Below, piece after piece: positions 27,953-35,853 of a stretch of 64,000 nucleotides of DNA (position 1 is its first letter; each line of letters opens with the position of its first letter). A model generated the notes under the pieces. It was given only the letters and a program-made list of their open reading frames with translations. It did not search any database and was not told the DNA's origin. The translations under genes and the position numbers were made by a program. Origin of the DNA: Burkholderia cepacia (GTDB lineage Bacteria > Pseudomonadota > Gammaproteobacteria > Burkholderiales > Burkholderiaceae); contig NZ_LDWR01000042.1 of NCBI RefSeq assembly GCF_001039005.1, positions 1 through 64,000 of the forward strand, given 5' to 3'.

Positions 27953-29182
27953 ATGGACACGACACTCGATTCCGGCGCGGCCGCCACGACCGGCGATGCA
28001 CCGCGCAACCTGCTCGGCCGCCCGGCGACCCGCCACCGCGGCACCGACATCGACGGCGCGACGCTCGAGCCCGAAGCGCTGCGCGTGCGCGATCTCGACC
28101 TGAACGCGCTGATCGGCGCGACGACGTTCGAAGGCGCGCTCGCGCACCTGTGGTTCGACGTCACGCCCGGCAGCGTTAAACACGGCGCACACGAGGCGGC
28201 GATCCGCGCCCGGCTGGCGGAATTCTCTGCTGCACTGGCACCGGGATCGGCCGCGCAGTTCGTCGCCGCGAATCTCGGCGCGGCGGGCGTCGCGCCGGTG
28301 TTCGCGGCCGCGTCCGGCCTGTTGCGCGGCTTCGACGACGTGCTGGCACGCATGCACGGCAACGCGCCGGACGACGCCGATCTCGACGCGATGCTGCTGT
28401 GCGCGGCCGCCGCACCGTTCCTGCTGCATGCGGCGATCGAGGGCCGGCCGTTCGCCGCCCTCGGCAGCGCGGGGCTCGACGCCGCCGCGACGCAAGCGCA
28501 ACGCATGCTCGTGCTGACCGGCGCGACGCGCACCGATGCGTCCGCGCAAGCCGCGATGGACATGTTGCTCGTCGCATGGCACGCCGGCTTCGGCTACATC
28601 ACGCCGACCGTGCTAGCGCCGCGTGTCGCGATCGGCACCGGCGTCACGCTGACGCAGGCGATCGCGGCCGGTTTCCTCGCGAGCGGACCGTCGCACGTCG
28701 GTGCCGCGCTCGAAGCGATGCACTGGCTCGGCGCGCTCGCGCTGTCGGTCCCGGGCGGCACCGGCGCACCGGCCGCCGCGCTCGACGCGGCCGGTCGCGC
28801 CGCGATCGATGCGGTGCTCGATGCGAAACGCACGCTGTACGGCTTCGGCCATCCGCTGTTCGTCGCCGACCCGCGTCCGCCGCACATGCGCCGCCTGTTC
28901 GCGGCGCAGGGCTTCGACGGCGCGTACGTGACGCTGTTCGACGCCTGTTGCGCGCAAGCCGACGCGCGTCGCGCGCTGCGGCCGAACATCGATTTCCTGA
29001 CCGCCGCGACGCTGCTCGAACTCGGTGTCGCCGCGCCATCCTGGGGTGTCGGCATCGGGCTCGGCGCACGCATCGCGGCGATGGCCGCGCATGCGGTCGA
29101 GCGCCGCCGCCGCCCCGCGTTCGGTGTCAACAGCGCGACCGCGCGACGGCTGCTGGCCGCCGTGCCGGTCGGCTGGCTGTGA
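27953..29182 (+). CDS. Citrate synthase-fold protein (citryl-CoA lyase-like)
   Basis: A 409-residue protein with the citrate synthase fold signature. The catalytic triad positions are kept: His248 in GPSHVGAA, His300 in YGFGHPLF and Asp347 in PNIDFLTAA. The Arg that normally follows the second His is Pro here (GHP instead of GHR), as I recall from citryl-CoA-lyase-like members. The N-terminal about 150 residues are divergent. In a biosynthetic locus it could perform an aldol/Claisen-type condensation or cleavage between an acyl-CoA and a keto acid. It starts 1 nt after the acyl-CoA dehydrogenase stop. Confidence 0.75.
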   Translation: MDTTLDSGAAATTGDAPRNLLGRPATRHRGTDIDGATLEPEALRVRDLDLNALIGATTFEGALAHLWFDVTPGSVKHGAHEAAIRARLAEFSAALAPGSAAQFVAANLGAAGVAPVFAAASGLLRGFDDVLARMHGNAPDDADLDAMLLCAAAAPFLLHAAIEGRPFAALGSAGLDAAATQAQRMLVLTGATRTDASAQAAMDMLLVAWHAGFGYITPTVLAPRVAIGTGVTLTQAIAAGFLASGPSHVGAALEAMHWLGALALSVPGGTGAPAAALDAAGRAAIDAVLDAKRTLYGFGHPLFVADPRPPHMRRLFAAQGFDGAYVTLFDACCAQADARRALRPNIDFLTAATLLELGVAAPSWGVGIGLGARIAAMAAHAVERRRRPAFGVNSATARRLLAAVPVGWL

Positions 29183-29211
29183 TCCTCTCACCCATTCGTA
29201 AAAGGAACGTC

Positions 29212-29874
29212 ATGCTGCTCAAGAACCTGCGCCCGGCGAACGACTACGATCGTTTCGCCACCGAAACGCTCGAACCGTGGGACCTGCTGTTCATCAGCCG
29301 CATCCGCCAGTTGGCGCGCGGGATGACGCCCGGCGTGATCGCCGACATCGGCACGGCCACCGGCGTCGTGCCGGTGCGGCTCGCGACCGATCCGGCCATG
29401 CGCGGCTGGCGCTACGTCGGTATCGACCTCGATCCGGCGATGCTCGACGAAGGCCGGCCGCGCATCCACGAGCTGGGCCTCGACGACACGGTCGAGATGC
29501 GTGTCGGCGACGCGCTCGCACTGCCGTTCGACGACGGCACGCTGACGATGGCGGTCGGCCGCGCGACGCTGCACCACCTGCCCGACAAGGCGCTCAGCCT
29601 GACCGAGATGTATCGCGTGCTGGAACCGGGTGGCATCGCGCTCGTGCACGACATGCGCCGCGACGCGCCGCAGCACCTGCTCGACCGCTTCACCGAAATG
29701 CGCGCGGCCGCCGACTATCCGCCGACCCACGTCGAGGAAAAGATCACGCTCGACGAAGCGCATGCGCTCGTCGCCGAAGCCGGCCTCGCGGACGTCGCGT
29801 CGATCTACAGCCCGAGCGCCGGGCTCGGCGCGCTCGGCTTCGAAATCCTGCTGAAGAAACCGGCGCTGGCCTGA
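29212..29874 (+). CDS. Class I SAM-dependent methyltransferase
   Basis: A 220-residue methyltransferase. Motif I reads IADIGTATGVVPVRLA, the acidic loop is GIDLDPAML, GDALALPF follows, and the post-motif segment is YRVLEPGG. The RBS (AAGG) precedes the ATG at 29212. It probably methylates an oxygen, nitrogen or carboxylate on the cluster product; the sequence does not say which. Its stop is 3 nt before the next gene. Confidence 0.9.
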   Translation: MLLKNLRPANDYDRFATETLEPWDLLFISRIRQLARGMTPGVIADIGTATGVVPVRLATDPAMRGWRYVGIDLDPAMLDEGRPRIHELGLDDTVEMRVGDALALPFDDGTLTMAVGRATLHHLPDKALSLTEMYRVLEPGGIALVHDMRRDAPQHLLDRFTEMRAAADYPPTHVEEKITLDEAHALVAEAGLADVASIYSPSAGLGALGFEILLKKPALA

Positions 29875-29877
29875 GCG

Positions 29878-30951
29878 ATGACCGATCTCGCCTTCCTCGC
29901 CGCGCACGCCGCCGTGCGGCTCGGCGCCGACGATGTCCACTGCTCGGCGGTCGCGCCCGGCGCAACGCTGCCGCTGTGCGTGACGCCGCGCAGCGCCGAA
30001 CTCGCGACCTCGCCGGACATGTTCGTCGCGTGGTACCGCTCGCGGCTCGACACGATCGACACGCTGCTCGATGCGTGCGGCGCGCTGCTGTGGCGCGGCT
30101 TCGCGGTGCCCGACACCGCCGCGTTCGGCCGCCTCGGCGCGCTGTATCCGGCGCACGCGAACGGCTACACGGCGGGCGCCGCGCCGCGCCGGCAGATCGA
30201 CGGCCAGGTCTACGAGTCGACCCGCATGCCGCCGCCGTTCAAGATCGGGCTGCACCAGGAGATGGCCTACATGCCCGCGTTCCCGCGCCTCGTCGCGTTC
30301 TATTGCCGGCAGCCGGCCGACGCGGGCGGCGAAACGCCGATCTGCGACATGCGCCGCGTGACGGCGCGCGTGCCGGCCGCGCTGCGCGAGCGGTTCGCCG
30401 AACGCGGCGTGATGTACCTGCGCAATTTCGCGGCGCCCGGCGATCGCGCGGACGGGCTCGCCGCCAACCCGAACCTGCCGTTCGCCGCGTACCACCGGCC
30501 GTGGGACGACGCGTTCGGCACCGCCGAGCGCGACGAGGTCGAGCGGCTGTGCGCGGAGCGCGGCGTCGGCTGCCGCTGGCTCGACGACGGCAGCGTGACC
30601 GTGTCGCACGTCGGCAGCGCGCTGCGCGCGCATCCGCGCACCGGCGAAACCGTCTGGTTCAACCAGGCGAGCGCGCAGCACCCGAACCCGCGTTCGATGG
30701 GCGAGCTCAGCTACCGCTACCTGCAGCGCATGTACGGCGAGCGCGCCGCGTTCCCGTACGAGATCCGCTACGGCGACGGTTCGCCGATGCCGTACGACGA
30801 TCTCGCCGCGATCTACGACGCGCTCGACGACGAGGAACTGTCGTTCCCGTGGCAGGCCGGCGACGTGCTCGTGGTCGACAACATGCTGGTCGCGCACGGC
30901 CGCAACCCGTACCGGGGCGCGCGCGATACGCAGGTCATGCTGTTCGACTGA
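29878..30951 (+). CDS. TauD/SyrP-like Fe(II)/2-oxoglutarate-dependent oxygenase
   Basis: A 357-residue oxygenase. The iron facial triad is His126 and Glu128 (GLHQEMAY, an HxE variant rather than HxD) and His340 (VAHGRNPYRGAR), with Arg346 or Arg349 available for 2-oxoglutarate. HxE is typical of the SyrP/TauD-like group that hydroxylates carrier-bound amino acids or alkyl chains. The context suggests hydroxylation of the acyl or amino-acyl intermediate. It is the fourth oxygen-dependent iron enzyme in the locus. Confidence 0.87.
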   Translation: MTDLAFLAAHAAVRLGADDVHCSAVAPGATLPLCVTPRSAELATSPDMFVAWYRSRLDTIDTLLDACGALLWRGFAVPDTAAFGRLGALYPAHANGYTAGAAPRRQIDGQVYESTRMPPPFKIGLHQEMAYMPAFPRLVAFYCRQPADAGGETPICDMRRVTARVPAALRERFAERGVMYLRNFAAPGDRADGLAANPNLPFAAYHRPWDDAFGTAERDEVERLCAERGVGCRWLDDGSVTVSHVGSALRAHPRTGETVWFNQASAQHPNPRSMGELSYRYLQRMYGERAAFPYEIRYGDGSPMPYDDLAAIYDALDDEELSFPWQAGDVLVVDNMLVAHGRNPYRGARDTQVMLFD

Positions 30952-30964
30952 CAGGATCCCGACC

Positions 30965-31978
30965 ATGAGCGTCTCGTTTCTCGCTTCCGTGCGCGCGATG
31001 TTCGGCCCGCACACCGCATTCGACCGGCCGCAGCGCACGGGCACGCAGCCGCTGCCCGATGCGCATGCGCCGGGCGCGGCGCTCGGCGCGCGCGCGATCG
31101 ACGTCGCGGCCGGCGATTTCCGCTTCTCCGCGCGGCATGTCCGGTTCCGGCTCGGCGCGATCACCGCGATCGTCGGGCCGAACGGCTCCGGCAAGACCAC
31201 GTTGCTCGAAACGCTGCTCGGCTTCCGGCGCGGCGGCAGCGACGTGCGCGTGCTCGACGTGCCGGCCGAGCGCTTCATGCGCGATACGCCATCGCTGCGG
31301 CGGCTCGGCGCGCAATTGCAGAAGGTCGAGTACCCCGACCATCTGCGCATCTCGGAGATCGTCGCGCTGCACCGCGCGATGTACGTGCATGCGGATGCCG
31401 CGATCACCGACGCACTCGGCATCGCCGAACTGCTCGACAAGCCGTGCCGTGCGCTGTCGAAAGGGCAGCGCCAGCGCGTGGACCTCTACGTCGCGCTCGC
31501 GCACCGGCCCGAACTGGCCGTGCTCGACGAACCGTTCACCGGCCTCGACCGCCGTTATGCCGGTGTCGTGATCGACCTGCTGCGCGACCGCGCGCGCGGA
31601 ACGAGCGTCGCGATGATCTGCCACGCCGAAGAAGAACTGGCCGTCGTCGACGATCTCGTATGGGTGCGCGACGGCGGCGTGCGCTACCAGGGCGACAAGG
31701 CGACGCTGCAGGCGGAACTCGTCGGCGCAGCGCGTGCGGTCCTGCATTGCCGCGACGAAGCCGACGCGCGTGCGCTGCGCAAGCGGCTCGCGGCGCTGCC
31801 CGGCGTGACCGGCGTGCGCGTGTCGGCGGCGCACGTCGTCGAAGTGTTCGGCGATGCGACGCTGCATCCGAACGTGCACCGGATCGTCGGCGAACGGGGC
31901 ATCCAGCATCTCGCGCTCGCGCCCAGCACCCCGGGCGACCTGCTGCGTCTCTGCACCGAGGGCCCTGCCCATGACTAA
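30965..31978 (+). CDS. ABC-2-type transporter ATP-binding protein
   Basis: A 337-residue ATPase with an unusual N-terminal extension of about 45 residues before the nucleotide-binding domain. Walker A is GPNGSGKTT, the signature LSKGQRQRV, Walker B LAVLDEPFTGLD and the switch His is in ICHAEEE. A C-terminal domain of about 80 residues follows, as in drug or polysaccharide exporters. It overlaps the permease gene by 8 bp. It is a second exporter separate from the LolDE-like pair, perhaps for self-protection or transfer of product to the periplasm. Confidence 0.88.
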   Translation: MSVSFLASVRAMFGPHTAFDRPQRTGTQPLPDAHAPGAALGARAIDVAAGDFRFSARHVRFRLGAITAIVGPNGSGKTTLLETLLGFRRGGSDVRVLDVPAERFMRDTPSLRRLGAQLQKVEYPDHLRISEIVALHRAMYVHADAAITDALGIAELLDKPCRALSKGQRQRVDLYVALAHRPELAVLDEPFTGLDRRYAGVVIDLLRDRARGTSVAMICHAEEELAVVDDLVWVRDGGVRYQGDKATLQAELVGAARAVLHCRDEADARALRKRLAALPGVTGVRVSAAHVVEVFGDATLHPNVHRIVGERGIQHLALAPSTPGDLLRLCTEGPAHD

Positions 31979-33050
31979 GGTCTTCCTGATCCTCGTTCGC
32001 AACGAGCTGCTCGGTTATCTGCGCAGCCGCTCGTCGCTGTTCTGGACGCTCGTGTTCCCGTTGTTCCTGCTGAGCGTGATGCTGTTCGCGTTCGGCGGGT
32101 CCGGCTCGCTCGGCACGGCCAACATCGCGTTCGACGTGCCCGGCGGCCCGACCGCTTACAGCCGCGCATGCGAAGCGCAGATCGTCGCAAGCCTGTCGCA
32201 CAGCGACACGGTCAAGGCGACCTTCGGCGGCAGCGGCGCGGCGGCCGATCGCGTCACCGTCGTGCTGGGCGCGGACGAACGCACGCCGGCGACGATCCGC
32301 TACGACTTCAACGGCTCGCTCGCGGTCAAGGCCGCATCGCGGGTCGTCGAGATCGCACTCGCGCGCTGCGACGCGCAGCGGCTCGGGCTGCCCGCCGCGC
32401 AGGCGCGCTTCGAGAACGCGGCACCGGCGCGCCGCCCGTTCGACTATGGCGCGTTCTTCGCGACCGGCATTCTCGTGATGGCGTTCATGGCGATCGGCCT
32501 CAATTCGACGACGACCGCGATCGCCGCGCTGCGCGAACGCAATACGTTCAAGCTGTACGTGTGCTTCCCGGTCTCGCGCGGTGTGTTCCTGGCCGCACTG
32601 ATCGTCGCGCGGATGGTGATGATGGCGTTGTCGGCGCTCGTGCTGCTGACGGTCGCGCGCGTCGCGTTCGGCATCGCGCTGCCGATCGCGTCGCCGGACG
32701 GGCTGCGCGCGCTGCCGATCGTGCTGCTCGGCGCGGCGATGGTGCTGAGCATCGGCGTGCTGCTCGCGAGCCGGACCCGCTCGCTGGCGGCCGCCGAACT
32801 CGCGTGCAACGTCACCTACTACCCGCTGCTGTTCTTCAGCGACCTGACGATTCCGATGCACGACGCACCGGCATGGCTCAAGGCCGTGCTCGCGTTCCTG
32901 CCGACCAACCAGTTCGCCGTTGCGCTGCGCGGCGCGCTGGTCGACGGCGCGTCGTATGCACAGCTCGCGCCGCAACTGCTCGGCATGACCGCGAGCACGG
33001 CGCTGTTCCTGTTTGCCGCCGCGCGGCTGTTCCGCTGGCATGACGCATGA
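31971..33050 (+). CDS. ABC-2-type transporter permease
   Basis: A 359-residue membrane protein. One helix lies near residues 22-43, then a soluble loop (about 45-150), then five C-terminal helices (about 155-355) in the ABC2_membrane arrangement (NTFKLYVCFPVSRGVFL; YYPLLFFSDLTIPM). It is translationally coupled to the ATPase at 30965. Likely substrates are lipidic compounds made by the locus. Confidence 0.88.
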   Translation: MTKVFLILVRNELLGYLRSRSSLFWTLVFPLFLLSVMLFAFGGSGSLGTANIAFDVPGGPTAYSRACEAQIVASLSHSDTVKATFGGSGAAADRVTVVLGADERTPATIRYDFNGSLAVKAASRVVEIALARCDAQRLGLPAAQARFENAAPARRPFDYGAFFATGILVMAFMAIGLNSTTTAIAALRERNTFKLYVCFPVSRGVFLAALIVARMVMMALSALVLLTVARVAFGIALPIASPDGLRALPIVLLGAAMVLSIGVLLASRTRSLAAAELACNVTYYPLLFFSDLTIPMHDAPAWLKAVLAFLPTNQFAVALRGALVDGASYAQLAPQLLGMTASTALFLFAAARLFRWHDA

Positions 33051-33087
33051 CGCGTCGCCCGCTGTTTCGACGATGGAGAAAATCCCG

Positions 33088-33630
33088 ATGAAATCGACCA
33101 ATCCCATAACCGACTACCTTCTGCACGCCAGCAACTTCCTGCCCGCGATCGTGTTCCTGTTCTACGGCCGGCTGGGGCCCGAGCAGCCGGACGTACGCTG
33201 GACGCATGCGTTCCTGATCGGCGGCGTGCTCGCGCTCGTGCACGGCGCCTGGCTGATCCGCCGCGCGGACCGCAACAGCATCGCGCTCGGTGTCGACCTG
33301 TTTCTCGTGATCGGCGCCGTGCTCGCGATCGTGTCGCCGACGGGTAGCCGCCTGTGGGGCGAGGAACTCGGGCCGGCCGCGATGCTCGTCTGCGTGCTGG
33401 TCGTCGGTATCGTGCATACCGCGTGGTCGGACGGCGGTTTCGTCGACGGCGCGTTCGTCGACCACGCGCGCGCGCGTTCGCTGTCGCTCGTATTGCTCGC
33501 CGTCACCGCCGTCGCGCTCGCGGTGTCGATCACGATGCGGCACAGCCCGCTGTGGGGCGGCGTCGTGCCGCTGCTCGCGCTGGTCGTCGTGCGCGGCCGG
33601 CTGCGCAAGCAACTGGTGCGGGCGAACTGA
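33088..33630 (+). CDS. Small integral membrane protein, unknown function
   Basis: A 180-residue protein with about five or six predicted membrane helices (FLPAIVFLFYG; HAFLIGGVLALVHGAWLI; LGVDLFLVIGAVLAIV; AAMLVCVLVVGIVHTAW; SLVLLAVTAVALAVSI). The ATG at 33088 is preferred (GGAG, 9-nt spacer); an ATG at 33073 would add five residues. I do not recognise a family. It lies between the ABC-2 exporter and the FAD oxidase, and is likely part of the same transcript. Confidence 0.72.
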   Translation: MKSTNPITDYLLHASNFLPAIVFLFYGRLGPEQPDVRWTHAFLIGGVLALVHGAWLIRRADRNSIALGVDLFLVIGAVLAIVSPTGSRLWGEELGPAAMLVCVLVVGIVHTAWSDGGFVDGAFVDHARARSLSLVLLAVTAVALAVSITMRHSPLWGGVVPLLALVVVRGRLRKQLVRAN

Positions 33631-33632
33631 CG

Positions 33633-35042
33633 ATGAACTCGCTGCCCGAACGCACCGCGCAACAACTCGCGCTCGCCGCGACGCTCGGCGACGGCTGGCT
33701 CGAAGGCCCATCGTGCGAGCCGTACGCGACCGACGCGGCGCTGATCGGCGGCGTGGCGTTGGGCGTCGCGCGACCGGCGTCGACCGCCGACACGAGCGCA
33801 CTCGCACGCATCGCCGTCGCGCACCGGGTTGCACTCGTCGCGCAGGGCGCGCGCACCGGGCTCGTCGGCGCCGCCGTGCCCGATCGCAGCGGCTCGCAGT
33901 GCGTGGTGTCGTTCGACCGGATGCGTGCCATTCGCGCGTTCGATCCGGCGAATCGCAGCATCACGGTCGAGGCCGGCGTGCGCCTGTCCGACCTCAATCG
34001 CGTGGCGGCCGAAGCCGGCCTGTGCCTGCCGATCGATCTCGGCAGCGATCCGGCGGCCGGCGGCCTCGTCGGCGCCAACGCGGGCGGCAGCCGTCTCATC
34101 AAGTACGGCGACGTGCGCCGCAATGTGCTCGGCGTCGAAGCCGTGCTCGCCGACGCGGCGGGCACCGTGATCGACGCGCTCGCGCCGCTGCGCAAGCGCA
34201 ACGCGGGCTTCGATGTCACGCAGTGCTTCATCGGTGCAAACGGCGCCAACGGGCTCGTGACGGCCGTATCGTTCGCGCTCGCGCCGCTGGAGCGCTCGTC
34301 CGTTGCGGCGTTCGTCGCGTTCGCGTCGTACGATGCGGCGCTCGCCGGCCTGCTCGCGTTCGAGCGTGCGTTCGGCGAGATGCTGTCGGCGTTCGAATTC
34401 ATGTCGGCTGCCGCGGTCGGCTGTGTCGCCGCCGCGTTTCCGGCGTTGCGCGTCCCGTTCGCGGCCGGCGATGCCGCGTGCTACGCGCTCGTCGAGATCG
34501 CGACCGGCATGCCGGGGCTCGATGCGCTGCTCGAGGAGCGCGCCCTTGCCACGCTCGACGCGCTCGCGAACGAACGCGTGGTGCTCGACGCGGCCTGCGC
34601 GCCGGCCGAACGGTTCTGGCGGATCCGCGACGCGCTGCCGGCCGCGGTCGCGCAAGGCGGCATCCCGTTGTCGTTCGACGTGTCGTTTCCGCGCGGTGCG
34701 CTTGCCGCGTTCATCACCGACGCCGAGCAGTGGATCGCGGCCGCGCATCCGTCGCTGCGTTGTCATGCGTTCGGCCATTTCGGTGACGGCGGCTGCCATC
34801 TCGTCGTGTCGATCCCGCACGCGAGTGCGCAACGGTACGGACCGCTGCAACAGGTCGCGCTGCGCGGCGCGCTGTATGACCGCGTCGTGCGCGCGGGCGG
34901 ATGCTTCAGCGCGGAACATGGCGTCGGCCCGGTCAATGTCGCGTACTACCGGAAGCTTGTCCCGGCCGAACCGCGGCAGCTCGCCGCTGCCGTCCAGCAC
35001 GCGATCGACCCGCTGGGTTTGATCGGGCGTGTCCGATACTGA
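33633..35042 (+). CDS. afcF: FAD-linked oxidase (GlcD / D-2-hydroxyglutarate dehydrogenase-like)
   Basis: A 469-residue flavoprotein of the PCMH/FAD-linked oxidase C family. The N-terminal FAD-binding region (about 40-220) includes LVAQGARTGLVG, LPIDLGSDPAAGGLVGANAGG and GANGANGLVT. The C-terminal domain contains HAFGHFGDGGCHLVV and ends with FSAEHGVG, both typical of GlcD/D2HGDH. Such enzymes oxidise 2-hydroxy acids. In this cluster it may oxidise a hydroxylated acyl or amino-acid-derived intermediate. The symbol follows my memory of afcF (BCAS0201, FAD-containing oxidase) and is tentative. Confidence 0.88.
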   Translation: MNSLPERTAQQLALAATLGDGWLEGPSCEPYATDAALIGGVALGVARPASTADTSALARIAVAHRVALVAQGARTGLVGAAVPDRSGSQCVVSFDRMRAIRAFDPANRSITVEAGVRLSDLNRVAAEAGLCLPIDLGSDPAAGGLVGANAGGSRLIKYGDVRRNVLGVEAVLADAAGTVIDALAPLRKRNAGFDVTQCFIGANGANGLVTAVSFALAPLERSSVAAFVAFASYDAALAGLLAFERAFGEMLSAFEFMSAAAVGCVAAAFPALRVPFAAGDAACYALVEIATGMPGLDALLEERALATLDALANERVVLDAACAPAERFWRIRDALPAAVAQGGIPLSFDVSFPRGALAAFITDAEQWIAAAHPSLRCHAFGHFGDGGCHLVVSIPHASAQRYGPLQQVALRGALYDRVVRAGGCFSAEHGVGPVNVAYYRKLVPAEPRQLAAAVQHAIDPLGLIGRVRY

Positions 35043-35072
35043 CGCGCCGTCAAGGCGCCACGGAGAATTCGC

Positions 35073-35327
35073 ATGATGTTTCAACGCCCGTCCAGCGCAG
35101 GCATGCCCGCCGAACCGGATGCGGATCAACCGCTTTCCGGCATTCCGACGACCCTGCCCGACTCCGGCGTGGTGGTCAACGTGGATGGCGTCGCGTACCT
35201 GATCAATCTGCCGCGACGCGACCATGCACGCCCGGCGCTGTGGCGCGACCTCGAGCAATGGCGGGACGGCAATTCAAACAACCTCGCGCCCTATCGGGTT
35301 CGGAAGCCGGACACGCGGAAAGACTGA
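35073..35327 (+). CDS. Small hypothetical protein at the 3' end of the afc-like locus
   Basis: An 84-residue protein with a good RBS (GGAG upstream of the ATG at 35073), 30 nt after the FAD oxidase stop. It is polar, with one beta-rich stretch (SGVVVNVDGVAYLINLP) and no signal peptide or cysteine. I recognise no family. It is the last plus-strand gene before convergent minus-strand genes, so it probably ends the operon; no clear hairpin terminator is seen at 35328-35385. Confidence 0.62.
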   Translation: MMFQRPSSAGMPAEPDADQPLSGIPTTLPDSGVVVNVDGVAYLINLPRRDHARPALWRDLEQWRDGNSNNLAPYRVRKPDTRKD

Positions 35328-35385
35328 TTGTTCGTACGCAGGTGCGAGATGAATCGGCGAGGGCTCGGTGTCATCGTGTCCGGGC

Positions 35386-35853
35386 TTACCGAAGGGCCAG
35401 CGTATCCGTCTCGCGCGGTCCGGGACACGATCCCGACGTCGTCGAATTCGATCGGGCCGCGCGCGGCCCATCGACGTAATCGCGTGGCGTGCGCCCAAGC
35501 ACCCGACGGAAATGGCGGCACAAATGGCTCTGGTCGAAAAAACCGACCTCGGTCGCGACGACCGACGGCGGCAGCCCCGCGCGCAGCAGATCCTGCGCGC
35601 GCCGGACCCGCACGAGGCACAGATAACGATGCGGCGACACGCCCAGCTCGCTGCGAAAACGTGCGGCAAACCGCGACACGCTCAGCCCGGCGACCGTCGC
35701 GAGCGCCTCGATGCTCAACGGCTGCGCGTACGACGTCTCGATGATGCGCAGCGCGCCGCCGACGGCATGCGATACGGACTGCGCGACACCGAACGAGCGG
35801 ATCGACGCGGGCTCACCGGCAGAATGAAAAACGTCGGCCATGCGAGGCTCCAT
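35386..35853 (-). CDS. Short AraC-family transcriptional regulator (DNA-binding domain only)
   Basis: A 155-residue protein consisting almost only of the AraC/XylS double HTH domain (about 30-130, ending FRRVLGRTPRDYV), with no N-terminal sensor domain. The start codon at 35853 overlaps the stop of the FAD oxidoreductase gene as TGATG, so it is translated as the last gene of the catabolic operon. It may autoregulate this operon. The missing ligand domain means that it either works constitutively, senses through a partner, or is a truncated form. Confidence 0.82.
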   Translation of the reverse strand: MEPRMADVFHSAGEPASIRSFGVAQSVSHAVGGALRIIETSYAQPLSIEALATVAGLSVSRFAARFRSELGVSPHRYLCLVRVRRAQDLLRAGLPPSVVATEVGFFDQSHLCRHFRRVLGRTPRDYVDGPRAARSNSTTSGSCPGPRETDTLALR

